Assembly (NCBI RefSeq): GCF_900182635.1
Contig: NZ_FXTD01000012.1
Location: 62,001 to 126,000 of the forward strand
Length of the DNA stretch: 64,000 bases
Origin: Halorubrum cibi
GTDB taxonomy: Archaea; Halobacteriota; Halobacteria; Halobacteriales; Haloferacaceae
Direction of reading: 5' to 3'
Of the stretch, positions 23,669-32,204 are shown piece after piece. Position 1 is the first letter of the stretch. The number at the start of each line of letters is the position of its first letter. Position numbers and translations under genes: made by a program. Under the pieces are notes generated by a model. The model was given only the letters and a program-made list of their open reading frames with translations. It made no database searches and had not been told where the DNA came from.

Positions 23669-25877
23669 CGTCTTCCCCCTCCATTGAACCGCCGTCAGGC
23701 TTGGCGGAGATGGATTCCGCGTCACTCGACTGTCCGTCAGTCGTTTGCTCTTCCAGCTTCTCTCGGAACTCCTGCACGTCCGTATCAACTGCACCTTCAC
23801 CCGCGCCGGGGAGCGAAGAACGGCGCTGCTCGGTTGGATCGAAGTCGATGACCTGCTTCTCCTTGGGCATCGCCTCAACCTTGATGCCGCGCCATTCTCC
23901 GTCGACGCCGACGAGCGCCTCGGAGAAGCCAGCGTCCTCGTTCCCGGGGACCGCGTCCTGCACGTAGCGCATCTGGGCGTAATTCAGCCCGAACTCGTCG
24001 GCCCATTGGTCGTCCATCCCGTCCAGGCGATGGAACTGCTTGACGGCACACTGGTCGAGGATGGCTTCGGACTCGGCGTGCTCGAAGAACTCGTCGACGG
24101 TCTGGGTGACGAGCCGGATCGAGAGATCGTGGTGGCGGTGATGTCGGAACACCGTCTCTAAGAATGCCAGACTCGCGGCGTCCTGCATTATGTAGCGCGC
24201 CTCGTCGATGACGAACACGACCTCCTTGTCCGTCTCTTTCGCCCGCTCGTACACGAGCGAGATGAGCAACTGCATCGTCAGCGCCGTACTGCTATCGACG
24301 CTACCTTCCTGCTGGGCGAGATCGAGATAGATGACCTTCTCGTTACGGATATCGAACTCTGAGGACTTCCCGAGATTAGCGTGGCGACCCTCTCCCTCGA
24401 AGGGCCGAAGCTGGTCCAGCAGCCACGTCGCGTCCTCGCGAATCTTCCCAGCCTCCTCGTCGGAACGAACGACGAACTCCTCGGGGTCGTCGACCATGTC
24501 CTCGAAGACGTCCATCATGTCCCGGATGGTCGGGCTGGGGTTGCCGTGCGTCGAGATGTCGTCGGTGATGTCGTTGCGCTTGTAGGCGCGCTTGAGGCCG
24601 AGTTCGAGCGTCGTCCGACGATCACCGAGCGAGATACCGCGCAGTGCGAAGAAGTTCGTCAGGAAGCTCATTGCGTCGTCGAGCTTCTCGTTGAACGGGC
24701 TCGCGTCCTCACCCATCGCCCGCTGGACGTGGTCGGGTGTCTGGCGAATCTCCAGGGGATTCAGACCGAGCGTCCCACCGACGGTGATGCGTTTTGCACC
24801 GAGTGCTTCGGAGACGCCCGCCCAGTTGTTGAGCGGTTCGAGAATAATGCCGATGCGATCCTTGCTCTGCTCGATCGAGCGAATGAAGTTCTGTTTCGAG
24901 CCGAACGACTTCCCAGACCCAGTATCGCCAACGGTGAACATCGCATACCCGTTGTCACGGGCAAACGGGTCGATGACGACGGGGCTCTGGTTGTCCTTGT
25001 GGATGCCGAACTCGACCCCGCCCTCTTCGAGAATAGTCGCGTTATGCGGTGACGAGAGGAGTGCACCAACTGCTCCACCGAGGGCAATGGATTCGCGGCT
25101 AAACACGTTGTCTCCAATGGGGGCAGCTGACTGGAGCGCAAGGTCTTGCCGGCAGATCGCGGTCTTCGGTGTGAGGTTCGCCGGGTCGTCGCGGAGAGCG
25201 CTCTTGACCTTCTGGACTGAGTCCCTGAGGTCGTCCTTGTTGTTGGCGCGAACCGTGATGAACATCCCCTGGTCGAAAACGTTCGCACCACTCTCGACGG
25301 CCTTGTACGTCGCAGCGGCTTCGTTCGCTCGCTCCTGAAGGTACGCACTTCGAACGCTCTGTTCCAGATCGGCGTCAACTTGGAGGTCGTCAGCGATGTC
25401 CTGCAGTTCGTCCCGCGCTCGCTGCTGGTTTTTTGGCGTAATGTGCGCTGTGAGGTCGAATTCGACGTCGGTCAGCTCGAAGAGGTCGCTCAGATAGCCG
25501 TCGTTCGGGTAGTCGGCATAATCCGTGATGTAGAGCGTCGTCGTCCACTGCTCGCCAACGCGTGCGGCTCGTGTCTCCCACTCGATGGCTGCTGGCGCAG
25601 TCACCGTCTTGTGAGACTCGGAGATGTCGTCAAGGAGTTGGCCTTCTACATGACCCTCCTCGAGCGTCTCCTCGTCGAGGACATCCGAGAAGTCGACTTC
25701 GGGTTCGTCATCGGCAGTGTGACGGTCCCAGAGGAGTTTACCGATGACTCCGAGGGCCACAACCAACAGGAGATAAATCGCCGCACCTTCGGGTGACGTG
25801 GGGTTCAGTAGCCACTCAGTGGGCTGGGCGAGAGGCCCGCCGCTCGCTTGGAGGACGACGTTATACATCGGTCTCAT
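23661..25877 (-). CDS. VirB4-like conjugation ATPase
   Basis: 738 residues (735 if the inner ATG at MYNVVLQ is used; both overlap the upstream stop). A membrane segment lies near residue 35 (GAAIYLLLVVALGVIGKLLW). Walker A is FTVGDTGSGKSFGSK (about 317-324). Walker B is KEVVFVIDEARYIMQD, and RLVTQTVDEFF follows as in VirB4/TrbE. Residues 100-290 resemble the VirB4 N-terminal domain. It powers pilus assembly or substrate passage in a type IV-like secretion system. Some of the VirB4 N-terminal part may be carried by the preceding gene. Confidence 0.88.
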   Translation of the reverse strand: MRPMYNVVLQASGGPLAQPTEWLLNPTSPEGAAIYLLLVVALGVIGKLLWDRHTADDEPEVDFSDVLDEETLEEGHVEGQLLDDISESHKTVTAPAAIEWETRAARVGEQWTTTLYITDYADYPNDGYLSDLFELTDVEFDLTAHITPKNQQRARDELQDIADDLQVDADLEQSVRSAYLQERANEAAATYKAVESGANVFDQGMFITVRANNKDDLRDSVQKVKSALRDDPANLTPKTAICRQDLALQSAAPIGDNVFSRESIALGGAVGALLSSPHNATILEEGGVEFGIHKDNQSPVVIDPFARDNGYAMFTVGDTGSGKSFGSKQNFIRSIEQSKDRIGIILEPLNNWAGVSEALGAKRITVGGTLGLNPLEIRQTPDHVQRAMGEDASPFNEKLDDAMSFLTNFFALRGISLGDRRTTLELGLKRAYKRNDITDDISTHGNPSPTIRDMMDVFEDMVDDPEEFVVRSDEEAGKIREDATWLLDQLRPFEGEGRHANLGKSSEFDIRNEKVIYLDLAQQEGSVDSSTALTMQLLISLVYERAKETDKEVVFVIDEARYIMQDAASLAFLETVFRHHRHHDLSIRLVTQTVDEFFEHAESEAILDQCAVKQFHRLDGMDDQWADEFGLNYAQMRYVQDAVPGNEDAGFSEALVGVDGEWRGIKVEAMPKEKQVIDFDPTEQRRSSLPGAGEGAVDTDVQEFREKLEEQTTDGQSSDAESISAKPDGGSMEGEDDA

Positions 25878-26982
25878 CCTCCCGGCGCGAGTGGCCGATG
25901 ATCGGTTGCTCGCGAACGACGCAGTCTGCGTCGTCGTAGTCGTGCTCTCGTCCGTTCCAGAAGTCCATGTTCAGAACGAACAGTTCGACCGTACTGAGTC
26001 GACGAGCAGACCAGCCGGACGCCTGCTGGATGAACTCGGCGCGAACGTCGTTGACGCGGCTGTCGAGCTTCTCGAACATTTGGGCACGGCGTTCGACATC
26101 GGTGAGATCCTCGCGTCGCGTCACAAAGAGATTGAACAGGAACCCGATGATGGGAAACTTGGTCAGTTTCTCGGCAGGCGTCCCCTCGTCTCGGAAGCGG
26201 TCGTAGACTTCGAGCGGCGTGACCTCGACCCCAAGGTAGTATCGCATCTGTTGGATGCCACGGTCACGCATCTCTCTGGGGCGTGTTTCTTGATATTCTT
26301 CGAGAAGTCCCCGGAAGATCGGATTTGCCGTGACGTCTTCGTCGGTAAGCCGTTCCTCGATCGTCTGGGTGATTTGCTCGACCGGGAATGAACGGGTTGT
26401 CGCGTGGAATTTGAGCTTCGAGTCGAGTTCCTTGTTAGCAAAGTCTTCGCCCGCGTTCTGGAGCTGGGCCCAGTCGTTGGACATCGCGAAGTCCATGTTC
26501 CCCGGGTTGATCTCGATGAAGGCCTCCATCGTGCCGTCCTCCCGTTGGATCGCCCCAGCACCGGGCCACGCCCGCTTGATGTTCGTAAGGTCTTGCGTTC
26601 GCTCGTCCGGTTTGAACGGCGTGTAGTTTGCGAACCCACCTTCGTTTCGTTCGGTCTCGTTCGTGGTACTGTCGGCTGCTTCTGGGGCACTGAAGGTGAC
26701 TCGCGGGCGCTTCGCGTATCGATAGACGTCCTTCGTCCACGTCCACGCGTTCAGGTGGTCGGGAGAGACGTAGATGACGGCGACACCAAACCCGAGTCCG
26801 CCAGCCACGAACGGGAGGGCAAGCGATTCAACGCCAGTGAGACTCGCGATGAAGAGCCCGATAATCGGGAAGGCGATGAGTACGCCGACGTCCCCCTCCT
26901 CGATGTTGAGGTAAGGGATACGACTCTCCTCGCCAAACTGGTTCATGATACGCCGTGCTGCCGCGTCTGGATCTGTAGACAT
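25861..26982 (-). CDS. conjugation-system inner-membrane protein (VirB3/PrgI plus cytosolic domain)
   Basis: 373 residues. Two adjacent hydrophobic segments at about 32-72 (GVLIAFPIIGLFIASLTGVE, LALPFVAGGLGFGVAVIYVS) are followed by a basic loop (YAKRPRVTF) and a long cytosolic domain. This is the layout of PrgI/VirB3-type subunits fused to a VirB4-N-like domain. It overlaps the start of VirB4 and abuts the VirB6-like stop (26982). Probably the scaffold docking the VirB4 ATPase to the channel. Confidence 0.7.
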   Translation of the reverse strand: MSTDPDAAARRIMNQFGEESRIPYLNIEEGDVGVLIAFPIIGLFIASLTGVESLALPFVAGGLGFGVAVIYVSPDHLNAWTWTKDVYRYAKRPRVTFSAPEAADSTTNETERNEGGFANYTPFKPDERTQDLTNIKRAWPGAGAIQREDGTMEAFIEINPGNMDFAMSNDWAQLQNAGEDFANKELDSKLKFHATTRSFPVEQITQTIEERLTDEDVTANPIFRGLLEEYQETRPREMRDRGIQQMRYYLGVEVTPLEVYDRFRDEGTPAEKLTKFPIIGFLFNLFVTRREDLTDVERRAQMFEKLDSRVNDVRAEFIQQASGWSARRLSTVELFVLNMDFWNGREHDYDDADCVVREQPIIGHSRREDETDV

Positions 26983-28100
26983 TAGTGAATACCTCGATCG
27001 TACTCCATTCCGTACTTGTCACTCGCTGCGTCTGCGGTGGCCCCACCGGGATCATTCTCGGTTCGACGGTACGATGGAGATCCGTCCTCAGTTCCGTGGT
27101 CGCCTCGAGCTGCTGCTTTCTGTGCGATGGCTTGGCCAGCTGCTGCTTTCGGTCCCCACCGTGCTGCTGTCGTCGCGACACCCGCACCGCCAACGTAAGC
27201 GCCAGCCGCGACACCGCCGATGAGAGCTGCTCCTTTCGTCGCACCTCCGACAACCCTGGCTGTCAGCGGAGTCGCGTACTTGAACGTCTTCCAAGTGATA
27301 TAGAGCGCAACCAGTGGGAGTGAGACAGCGACGAAGAACTTGAGGAATGCAGTCTGTGGTGTGAGGGTCCCCCCGCCGTATAGCAGATCATATCCTTTGA
27401 ACACTATCGCGGCTGGAAGGGGCAGGACAGCAAGGGGGACAAACCGCCTACAGAACCCCATCGAAATGTCAGACACAACAGGGATATTCCCATATCCGAT
27501 AGCAATCGCAATCGGCATCCCGTAGAGATATACGTAGAGGAGGACCTCGCGGATGTAAAACAGAGCGTTCAATGCCCACATCGAGATACCTCCAATTAGC
27601 GCAAATAACAGTGATAACCCCGGGTTGGTCAGTGTTACACCGAGGAACCCCAACATAGCATTTCGAAGCGAAGCCATACCGGGCATCAGAGCAATTGAGA
27701 AACCATCGACAACGTAGAGCGAAAGGACACCGAGCCAATACCAGACGATTATCAGAAACGCACCAACCCACGCGGTTTTCTTTGTCTTCCTCGCTTCATA
27801 TGTGCTACCGATATTGAATATTCGAATGGTGTGACGCCCTTGTACACTCATTACGAGTAGAAGCAACGCGATGAGCATTATTTCGCCACCGACGAGTGTA
27901 TCTTGAATCGCTGACCAGGGTACATTCGTCGGCTCCCCGAAAACGAATGGTCCATTTGTCTGAGGGGTAGGAGTTCCGAACATCTCCTCAGTGAGAGTAT
28001 TGTATCCTGTTGTTAGACCATCCATGAAGAGGCCAGCAACCCAGTCAACGACATCTTTGAACCCCTCCAAGACAACGTCAATGAGATCAACCATGGTCAA
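26982..28100 (-). CDS. polytopic VirB6/TrbL-like membrane protein
   Basis: 372 residues with about seven hydrophobic segments (GEIMLIALLLLVMSV, GAFLIIVWYWLGVLSLYVV, SLLFALIGGISMWALNALFY, FFVAVSLPLVALYITWKTF and others). A Gly/Ala-rich hydrophilic C-tail follows (TARVVGGATKGAALIGGVAA ...). VirB6/TrbL channel proteins have this topology. It overlaps both neighbours by a few bases in the transfer operon. No sequence motif is diagnostic, so the call rests on topology and context. Confidence 0.72.
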   Translation of the reverse strand: MTMVDLIDVVLEGFKDVVDWVAGLFMDGLTTGYNTLTEEMFGTPTPQTNGPFVFGEPTNVPWSAIQDTLVGGEIMLIALLLLVMSVQGRHTIRIFNIGSTYEARKTKKTAWVGAFLIIVWYWLGVLSLYVVDGFSIALMPGMASLRNAMLGFLGVTLTNPGLSLLFALIGGISMWALNALFYIREVLLYVYLYGMPIAIAIGYGNIPVVSDISMGFCRRFVPLAVLPLPAAIVFKGYDLLYGGGTLTPQTAFLKFFVAVSLPLVALYITWKTFKYATPLTARVVGGATKGAALIGGVAAGAYVGGAGVATTAARWGPKAAAGQAIAQKAAARGDHGTEDGSPSYRRTENDPGGATADAASDKYGMEYDRGIH

Positions 28101-28936
28101 GCCCCACTGATCGTGATTTCGCAGTTTTGCATCTCGTCTGTGCCGGTGTATTCTACGTTGTACGCCTTCGTGGCTTGCTGACCTGTAACTCGAGTCTCTA
28201 GTATAATGGTGAACTGCCCACTATTACCGTCAGTCGAACAGCCCATTCCCTCGTCCCCGATTTCTGAACCAAACGGGAACGAGTCGCTGAAGAGGTCGGC
28301 CTTCTCACCTGCCGAAACTACGACGCTCTCCTTCTCGTAGATTCCACTTCCACGGGGATCTGCGACAGGGTTAGGAACGTCTCCAGTAAATCGCATCTCG
28401 ACGACCGCATCCGGTCCACTTCCGGTGTTCTGAACGGTAACAAATGCCTCTCCGTTCTTTTTCGCATCAGTTGGGCTCTCCCCGTAGACCTCATCCCACG
28501 GCTTGTCAGGATTATTCCGGTAGAGACCAACGTCCTGAATCTGAATCTCCGGTACGATATCCGTCGTACTCTCTGTGACCGTCTCTTCGCCTTTCAGTGC
28601 GACTACGCGATATTCTCCAGGCTCGTATGCGGTTCCAATCTCAAACGAGACTTGTTGGGCCCCTGCGGCCACGTCACGGGTTCCGAAGAGTTCTCCGTTC
28701 GGCTGGATGAGGTTGACTTGGTCGATGTCAGCGTCAGAGGAGAGTTCGACCACGAGCGTGGTTCCTTCGACAGTGACCCGTTGGAGTGGGCCTTGCCCAT
28801 CTACTGGGCCAATTCCGTCATCGGGAGTGCCTGAGTCCTCATTGCCATTCAGACAACCTGTAACGCTTACAAGCGCCGCACCTGCGGTTGTTCGGAGGAC
28901 GTTTCGTCTGCTGATGATTGGGTTGTTTCGTATCAT
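28097..28936 (-). CDS. Tat lipoprotein of the transfer operon
   Basis: 279 residues. SRRNVLRTTAGAALVSVTGC is a Tat signal plus lipobox (Cys28 lipid anchor). The mature part is beta-rich with two Ig-like stretches (TVEGTTLVVELSSDADIDQV, GEAFVTVQNTGSGPDAVVEM), ending in a Cys pair (GMGCSTDG ... MQNCEITISG) that could form a disulfide. Exposed on the outside of the cell, it may contribute to the transfer pore or to mating-partner contact. Coupled by 4-nt overlaps on both sides. Confidence 0.78.
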   Translation of the reverse strand: MIRNNPIISRRNVLRTTAGAALVSVTGCLNGNEDSGTPDDGIGPVDGQGPLQRVTVEGTTLVVELSSDADIDQVNLIQPNGELFGTRDVAAGAQQVSFEIGTAYEPGEYRVVALKGEETVTESTTDIVPEIQIQDVGLYRNNPDKPWDEVYGESPTDAKKNGEAFVTVQNTGSGPDAVVEMRFTGDVPNPVADPRGSGIYEKESVVVSAGEKADLFSDSFPFGSEIGDEGMGCSTDGNSGQFTIILETRVTGQQATKAYNVEYTGTDEMQNCEITISGA

Positions 28937-30678
28937 TGATCTCGTTGGAAGAGGTCCTCAGGGCCGAGCATCCGGAGGAGACGATGTCCGGCGTAGAACA
29001 TCACGAAGAACGGAATAAACTGCCAGAAAATCTCGAATAGGAACGCGAACCAGCCGTTGATGGTTCCAAGTGGGTGCCAACGGACAGTCGCTGTATCACT
29101 CACATAGGCTGGGTCATGTCCAAGCCACGAGCCTGGGTGATATCGGGCTGTGTAGATTCCCGGATCGTCGACGGTTACAATGGCTACCCCGGACGCATTG
29201 GTCTCGACCTGCTGGCCGGCGATGGTGATGTATCCGTTGCGGGTGGTTCCCCCAATCGGATACCAGCGACTGCTGTCGTCGAGGATGATCGGTGCGCCAG
29301 TTTCGTTGTCACGGAGTTCGATTCGGAGCGTGGCCTGTGACTGATTCTGTTGCAGAACCTCCGCCGTAAGGTTACTACGACGGAGCTGTCGTTCAGAACC
29401 CGCGACAGGCTCGACGATCGACGCGTTGACTCCTCGAACGATACCTGCAACGTGGAGGGTGTCCCGATCGATAGCCTCGGCTCGAACGGCGACACCGTAC
29501 GTCGTCGTGTAGGACTGATTTACGACCTCGATGTTGACGTTCTTACCGATGGTCCCCGCCGGAGAGGGTCGGTCAGTCCCCCACGTGTCGACAATCTCCG
29601 GGCCATCCCGAACAGGTTCTGCACGCGGTCCAATCCGGGAGGGATACGCGTGGACGAACACGGGGATCGCGTCGGACTCTACTTCGGTACTAGCGGTTCG
29701 GTTGGACCGCACGAGCGCGTCCCAGCTGGTGTCCCGGGCAGTGTAGAATCGCCAGACACCACGAACTCTCGTGTCACCGTCCTCAGTAAGCGTGTACCCC
29801 TGCCAGGGACGGGACTGGAAGATAGCAACGCCGGAATCCCCGTTCGGATATTCGGCGTAATAGGGGTACGCGGAGAGGTCGTAGACCTCAACGTCAATTG
29901 AGTCCGAGACGTTTCGCGTCTCTTCTCGATAGACGACATCAACATTGGTTCCGTTGACCGCGTCGGTCCGGATCGTCTTCTTCAGCCGGACATGGATCTC
30001 TGCTTCGAGGGTGAGGGTTGTACTCCAGTCGTCGTCGATCTGGTAGTCGATAGCTGGCGTGTGCGATCCATCGCTCCTCGCGATGGTTTCCCCGTCGTTT
30101 TGTAACCGAACTTCCTCGATCTCGTGGTTCGTGAGCGACCACTGGATAGTCCTGTTCCCCGAAGAGCTCCCGTTTGGGATACGAACGCGATAATCGACGA
30201 ACCCACGCATCGTGCCATTCGGGGCGATGTACAGTGGTTTTTCACCGGATTCGAGGTGTCCCCGGGTCGACGGCTGAACCGCGAACACTGTCGCGTGAGC
30301 GTCCTCGATGAAGACACCATCTTCGAGGGATGCGTGAGGTGGATGGACGGACGTATCCGACCCACCAGCTTCGAGATCCGCAAAATCGTTTCGAGTCCAC
30401 GTCGCAGCAGTCTCGGGCGGGCGCTTGAACGTAATATCTGTCCCGTTCGCAAGCTGGTGAATCGACGTCCGCTCGTCACCGTAGCGCTGGCGGTACTCCT
30501 CCTGACTGATGTAGTTGTCCGCATCGTGAGACCAGAGCGTCGCTGACTCGTTCTCAGTGAGTCCGTTGTCTTCCGTACCCGGCCGCGGCGGAGTCGCCGA
30601 GACGATACCCGTGACTAGGCTAGTCACGCAGAGGGCTGCGATGAGTACGGTTAGTTTGCGTTGTTGTAGGGGTCTCAC
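28933..30678 (-). CDS. large secreted, C-terminally membrane-anchored protein of the transfer operon
   Basis: 581 residues with a GTG start. A classical signal peptide (KLTVLIAALCVTSLVTGIVSA) is followed by a large beta-rich extracellular region. The region holds several NxS/T sites and an Ig/carboxypeptidase-regulatory-like repeat (GAPIILDDSSRWYPIGGTTR ... GIYTARYHPGSWLGH). A C-terminal membrane segment (GWFAFLFEIFWQFIPFFVMF) precedes a short basic tail. It probably forms the outer part of the transfer machinery or an adhesin. No family recognised. Confidence 0.75.
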   Translation of the reverse strand: MRPLQQRKLTVLIAALCVTSLVTGIVSATPPRPGTEDNGLTENESATLWSHDADNYISQEEYRQRYGDERTSIHQLANGTDITFKRPPETAATWTRNDFADLEAGGSDTSVHPPHASLEDGVFIEDAHATVFAVQPSTRGHLESGEKPLYIAPNGTMRGFVDYRVRIPNGSSSGNRTIQWSLTNHEIEEVRLQNDGETIARSDGSHTPAIDYQIDDDWSTTLTLEAEIHVRLKKTIRTDAVNGTNVDVVYREETRNVSDSIDVEVYDLSAYPYYAEYPNGDSGVAIFQSRPWQGYTLTEDGDTRVRGVWRFYTARDTSWDALVRSNRTASTEVESDAIPVFVHAYPSRIGPRAEPVRDGPEIVDTWGTDRPSPAGTIGKNVNIEVVNQSYTTTYGVAVRAEAIDRDTLHVAGIVRGVNASIVEPVAGSERQLRRSNLTAEVLQQNQSQATLRIELRDNETGAPIILDDSSRWYPIGGTTRNGYITIAGQQVETNASGVAIVTVDDPGIYTARYHPGSWLGHDPAYVSDTATVRWHPLGTINGWFAFLFEIFWQFIPFFVMFYAGHRLLRMLGPEDLFQRDQ

Positions 30679-30699
30679 GATGAGTGGGAAGTGAATGGC

Positions 30700-31119
30700 T
30701 TACCAGGGGACCAGATCAACACACTGCGCCAGTGGAAGGCCCATCATCGATCCCGCGACGGTGTACAGTGGGCCGAGGATAACGAGAACCACTGTGGACT
30801 TCATTGCCGAGCGCTTGTGCTGCTTGAGTCCCTTCTTCTGGTCTGGATTGAGCGTGAACATCTCGATGAGAGAGTCAGCTTGCCAGACGACAGCGAGACC
30901 AACAATGCCCAGCGCGGTAGTTAGTTGAAAGAAGCCCTCAATCATTCCGGGGAGATTGTCAGCGCTGCATACCGCGCTCTGTGACGTTTGTTGAGCGAGC
31001 GCTGGTTCAACTGCGATAAGCGAAAGGGCTGCGATGGTGAAGAGGAGCTTCAGTCCAACAGTACTCCGTGCAGTGGTTTTCGGCTTTTCTTGTGGGGAGT
31101 CGGTATCTGATCCTTGCAT
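30700..31119 (-). CDS. VirB2/TrbC-like pilin candidate
   Basis: 139 residues. A signal-like segment (GLKLLFTIAALSLIAVEPALAQQ) ends in an AxA cleavage site. Two hydrophobic helices follow (FFQLTTALGIVGLAVVWQAD, VVLVILGPLYTVAGSMMGLP) separated by a short basic loop (KKGLKQHKRSAMK). This is the VirB2 pilin plan. Two Cys (CSADN, QCVDLVPW) could form a disulfide. It is the first gene of the transfer operon, where a pilin is often placed. Confidence 0.72.
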   Translation of the reverse strand: MQGSDTDSPQEKPKTTARSTVGLKLLFTIAALSLIAVEPALAQQTSQSAVCSADNLPGMIEGFFQLTTALGIVGLAVVWQADSLIEMFTLNPDQKKGLKQHKRSAMKSTVVLVILGPLYTVAGSMMGLPLAQCVDLVPW

Positions 31120-31340
31120 ACGTGTCTATGGTTAGCTGTTCCATTGTCCGATAGATCACGACCTCGTAGCGGATGCGTGGAATCAGCGTTCCGTTCTATC
31201 AGAAACAGACCGGGTATATGAATCTGAACATACGAACGTATTCTTGAGAACCGTTTTGTATCTTCTAGCATCTGATAAGATAGGTAAGAAACGCATCGGG
31301 GGATATATACATCTTTTCGGACGACAGTGTAGGTATCCAC
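31120..31340. promoter_or_regulatory. divergent promoter region of the transfer operon and phiH1-like repressor
   Basis: 221 bp between two divergent starts, clearly AT-richer than the flanks. It contains the dyad ATACG-AA-CGTAT (31230-31241) inside GAACATACGAACGTATTC, and TATA-like stretches (GGGGATATATACATC before the repressor). The dyad is a fair operator candidate for the adjacent repressor-like protein. Confidence 0.5.
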
Positions 31341-31607
31341 ATGTATCGGGAAGTTAATTGGGCAGTACCTGCCGACCCATACATTCTCGAAGAACTAGGC
31401 GAGTACGATGGCTGGCACACGGCAAAGAACCTCGAGATCAATACGGACTTCAGTCGCCAATGGATCTCTCAGCGTTGTCCAGTATTTGTTGATCATGAAC
31501 TCGCTGAGCGCCACGAAGAGGAGCCTGCATACCGCCTTACAGAGTTCGGTGAGCAGATCCTCAACGGTGAAGCAGAGTACGAAGAGCTCAAAGAAACAGA
31601 GAGCTGA
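31341..31607 (+). CDS. phiH1-repressor-like winged-helix regulator
   Basis: 88 residues. The sequence ADPYILEELGEYDGWHTAKN, INTDFSRQWISQRCPVFVDH, then a wing (EEEPAYRLTEFGEQIL) fits the haloarchaeal phage phiH1 repressor family. That family uses a winged helix to silence lytic or mobile genes. Transcribed away from the transfer operon, it is the natural candidate to control that operon and itself. Confidence 0.83.
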   Translation: MYREVNWAVPADPYILEELGEYDGWHTAKNLEINTDFSRQWISQRCPVFVDHELAERHEEEPAYRLTEFGEQILNGEAEYEELKETES

Positions 31608-31681
31608 GTCGTTCCTAACGGGTAGATTGGCGTGATTTCCGATCGTAGTTGAGACTGTAGAAGGTTCTCGCTCATAGATGT

Positions 31682-31723
31682 TTAACCAACAACAGAGTTG
31701 TACTGCGGATTTTTGTTGATTAA
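31682..31723. repeat. inverted repeat TTAACCAAC-N24-GTTGATTAA, copy 3
   Basis: Arms match with one change from the perfect copies at 5.7 and 15.1 kb. Located downstream of the phiH1-like gene and before the DUF1931 gene, at the junction of transfer backbone and metal cargo. Confidence 0.65.
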
Positions 31724-31817
31724 CTAGACTAATATCGACTCTTCAAATCTGAGAAATACTGAATGGGTTCCTCAAAAAGCTACGTTCGAGTAACGAGTGA
31801 GCTCGCGAAGTTTGGTG

Positions 31818-31985
31818 CTACAGATCGCGGGGCTGGACTGTCTTCCGGTCGTTGGCCTCAGCACGCTCTGCGGCGTCGTCGAGCAGTTCGGCGACCTCTT
31901 CGTCGAGGGCGTCGTAGAAATCTGCCGAGACGTTGTGGTCCGAGAGCGCGTCCTTCACGGCTGCTTTGACGATTAGGTCAGACAT
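31818..31985 (-). CDS. DUF1931-type histone-fold protein (55 aa)
   Basis: A short gene read directly from the minus strand: starts MSDLIVKAAVKDALSDHNVS and ends NDRKTVQPRDL. This is the haloarchaeal DUF1931/NFYB-HAP3-like histone-fold family: a KAAVKxAL first helix, a long central helix (FYDALDEEVAELLDDAAERA) and the KTVQPRDL end. Such proteins dimerise and are thought to bind DNA or act as small chromatin factors. The length matches the family. It stands alone with the metal genes on its upstream side. Confidence 0.85.
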   Translation of the reverse strand: MSDLIVKAAVKDALSDHNVSADFYDALDEEVAELLDDAAERAEANDRKTVQPRDL

Positions 31986-32180
31986 TCCATCGCGAATTTT
32001 TCGTGATTATAATATAAAGGTTCCAACTCTGGGTTTGTCATTCTGAGTGTCGGTGAGTAACACAACAGGAAGATACGGAAAATCAATGCGCCAGTGTTGA
32101 CCGTGGCGATAACCGGACCCATCTCAGGTTTACGTCCACAGCTGTCGACAAGACGAATCATTCCGTGGCAAATTATAAAC

Positions 32181-32194
32181 TTAGTCCCGTCTAA
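32181..32194. promoter_or_regulatory. TTAG-N6-CTAA operator at the first DtxR gene
   Basis: TTAGTCCCGTCTAA, 10 bp upstream of the DtxR ATG and just after a TATA-like AATTATAAAC. The same half-sites with 6-bp spacing occur at the multicopper oxidase promoter and at the second DtxR gene, each followed by TTT. Short spaced palindromes over the start region fit DtxR/MntR/SirR repression when metal is present. Confidence 0.7.
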
Positions 32195-32204
32195 TTTCGC
32201 TCTA

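Noticed and set aside
25765-25795. GAGATAAATCGCCGCACC-like string resembling the hairpin promoter element
   Set aside because: It lies inside the VirB4-like coding region, the order of box and stem is reversed and the stem does not form.
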